Below, one piece after another: positions 5,031 to 5,597 of a stretch of 5,597 nt of DNA. The stretch comes from Oceanospirillaceae bacterium. GTDB taxonomy: Bacteria > Pseudomonadota > Gammaproteobacteria > Pseudomonadales > Balneatricaceae. Location of the stretch: positions 1 to 5,597 of the forward strand of contig DPHD01000052.1 of the NCBI GenBank assembly GCA_003523085.1, given 5' to 3'. The notes under the pieces were generated by a model, which saw only the letters and a program-made list of their open reading frames with translations, did not search any database and was not told the origin of the DNA. Each line of letters opens with the position of its first letter. Positions within the stretch are counted from its first letter, which is position 1. Position numbers and translations under genes: made by a program.

Positions 5031-5597
5031 CCACATGGCCGCCGTAAGCGGCCAGCGATGGGTGGTAAAAATCGGTAGCGCCTTGCTCACCGACGATGGC
5101 AAGGGTCTGGACCGGCAAGCGATTGCTGGCTGGGTAGATCAGCTGGCTGCATTGCGCGAGCAAGGGGTGGAAGTTGTACTGGTGTCGTCGGGCTCTATTG
5201 CTGAAGGCATGGTGCGTTTGGGTTGGACCCAACGGCCCAAAGAAATTCATAACCTGCAGGCTGCCGCAGCCGTGGGTCAAATGGGTTTGGTGCAGTGCTA
5301 CGAGGCGAGTTTCTCCCGCCACGGCATGCGCACCGCCCAAATCCTGCTCACCCATGACGACTTAACGCACCGCGAACGCTACCTTAACGCGCGGGGCACC
5401 CTGCGTGCCTTGGTGAGCCATAACGTCATTCCAATCGTCAACGAAAATGATACCGTAGTGACGGATGAAATTCGGTTTGGCGACAACGATACGTTAGGGG
5501 CCTTAGTGGCTAACTTGGTAGAAGCGGATCTGCTGATTATTCTCACCGACCAAGATGGTTTGTGTGATAAAGACCCGCGCCATCATGCCGATGCCAA
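5023..5597 (+). CDS. proB: Glutamate 5-kinase, N-terminal half (cut by window edge)
   Basis: ProB phosphorylates L-glutamate to glutamyl 5-phosphate, the first and feedback-controlled step of proline synthesis. The frame stays open to the window end and gives 191 complete codons of the roughly 370 expected. That covers most of the amino-acid-kinase domain and none of a C-terminal PUA domain. Visible motifs are RWVVKIGSALLT (12-23), VSSGSIAEGM (54-63), QAAAAVGQMGLVQ, TAQILLTHDDL, RYLNARGTL, the glutamate/phosphate-binding NENDTV (140-145), EIRFGDNDTL (149-158) and ILTDQDGL (173-180). The first in-frame ATG, at 5023, overlaps the obgE stop by 8 bp, with a weak GAG at 5013-5015, and suggests translational coupling. 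A second ATG at 5035 would give an N-terminus just as typical of the family, but it has no Shine-Dalgarno sequence. Identity is very sure; the start is not. Confidence 0.95.
   Translation, partial: MTNHMAAVSGQRWVVKIGSALLTDDGKGLDRQAIAGWVDQLAALREQGVEVVLVSSGSIAEGMVRLGWTQRPKEIHNLQAAAAVGQMGLVQCYEASFSRHGMRTAQILLTHDDLTHRERYLNARGTLRALVSHNVIPIVNENDTVVTDEIRFGDNDTLGALVANLVEADLLIILTDQDGLCDKDPRHHADA

Noticed and set aside
4927..5355. Open frame of 142 codons on the minus strand across obgE and proB
   Set aside because: It lies opposite two well-identified genes, crosses their junction, and its product is His/Arg-rich low-complexity sequence with no family resemblance. It is a shadow of the acidic Obg tail and proB.

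Overview
The window is a block of core housekeeping genes from a gammaproteobacterium. The FabB, FabA and ProB sequences look most like those of Pseudomonas and related marine Pseudomonadales/Cellvibrionales-type bacteria: FabA ends in a VGLFTSTD-type tail, and the order rplU-rpmA-obgE-proB is the one I recall from Pseudomonas. This placement rests on remembered family sequences and gene order, not on a search. Base composition looks even and moderate. I see no mobile element, CRISPR array, tRNA, rRNA, phage gene or recognisable novel system.

Layout: the left half (34-2822) is a leftward block. Read in its own direction it runs ispB (long-chain polyprenyl diphosphate synthase for the quinone tail), then fabA (3-hydroxydecanoyl-ACP dehydratase/isomerase), then fabB (3-oxoacyl-ACP synthase I). 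fabA and fabB together form the classical anaerobic route to unsaturated fatty acids. They probably have their own promoter in the 49-bp gap after ispB. It has an extended -10 element, and a small perfect inverted repeat lies over the predicted transcription start.

The 284-bp gap at 2823-3106 is a divergent control region. It holds a good leftward sigma70-like promoter for ispB and a rightward promoter for rplU. The rplU promoter has an A/T-rich upstream stretch and a GC-rich discriminator, as expected for a growth-rate/stringently controlled ribosomal protein operon. The rplU mRNA leader is about 120 nt and contains at least one convincing hairpin. The ispB leader has a hairpin where a Shine-Dalgarno sequence would be expected.

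The right half is rightward: rplU (L21), rpmA (L27), a strong intrinsic terminator, obgE (ribosome-assembly GTPase) and the first half of proB (glutamate 5-kinase), which is cut by the window edge. obgE and proB overlap by 8 bp if proB starts at its first ATG, which suggests translational coupling. L21, L27 and Obg all serve the 50S subunit, so this part is a ribosome-biogenesis cluster with a proline-biosynthesis gene attached.

All seven proteins have intact catalytic or signature motifs and family-typical lengths, apart from the edge-truncated proB. The points worth a second look are regulatory: the inverted repeat at the fabA start site, the hairpin in front of ispB, the structured rplU and obgE leaders, and the ispB-fabA-fabB linkage.
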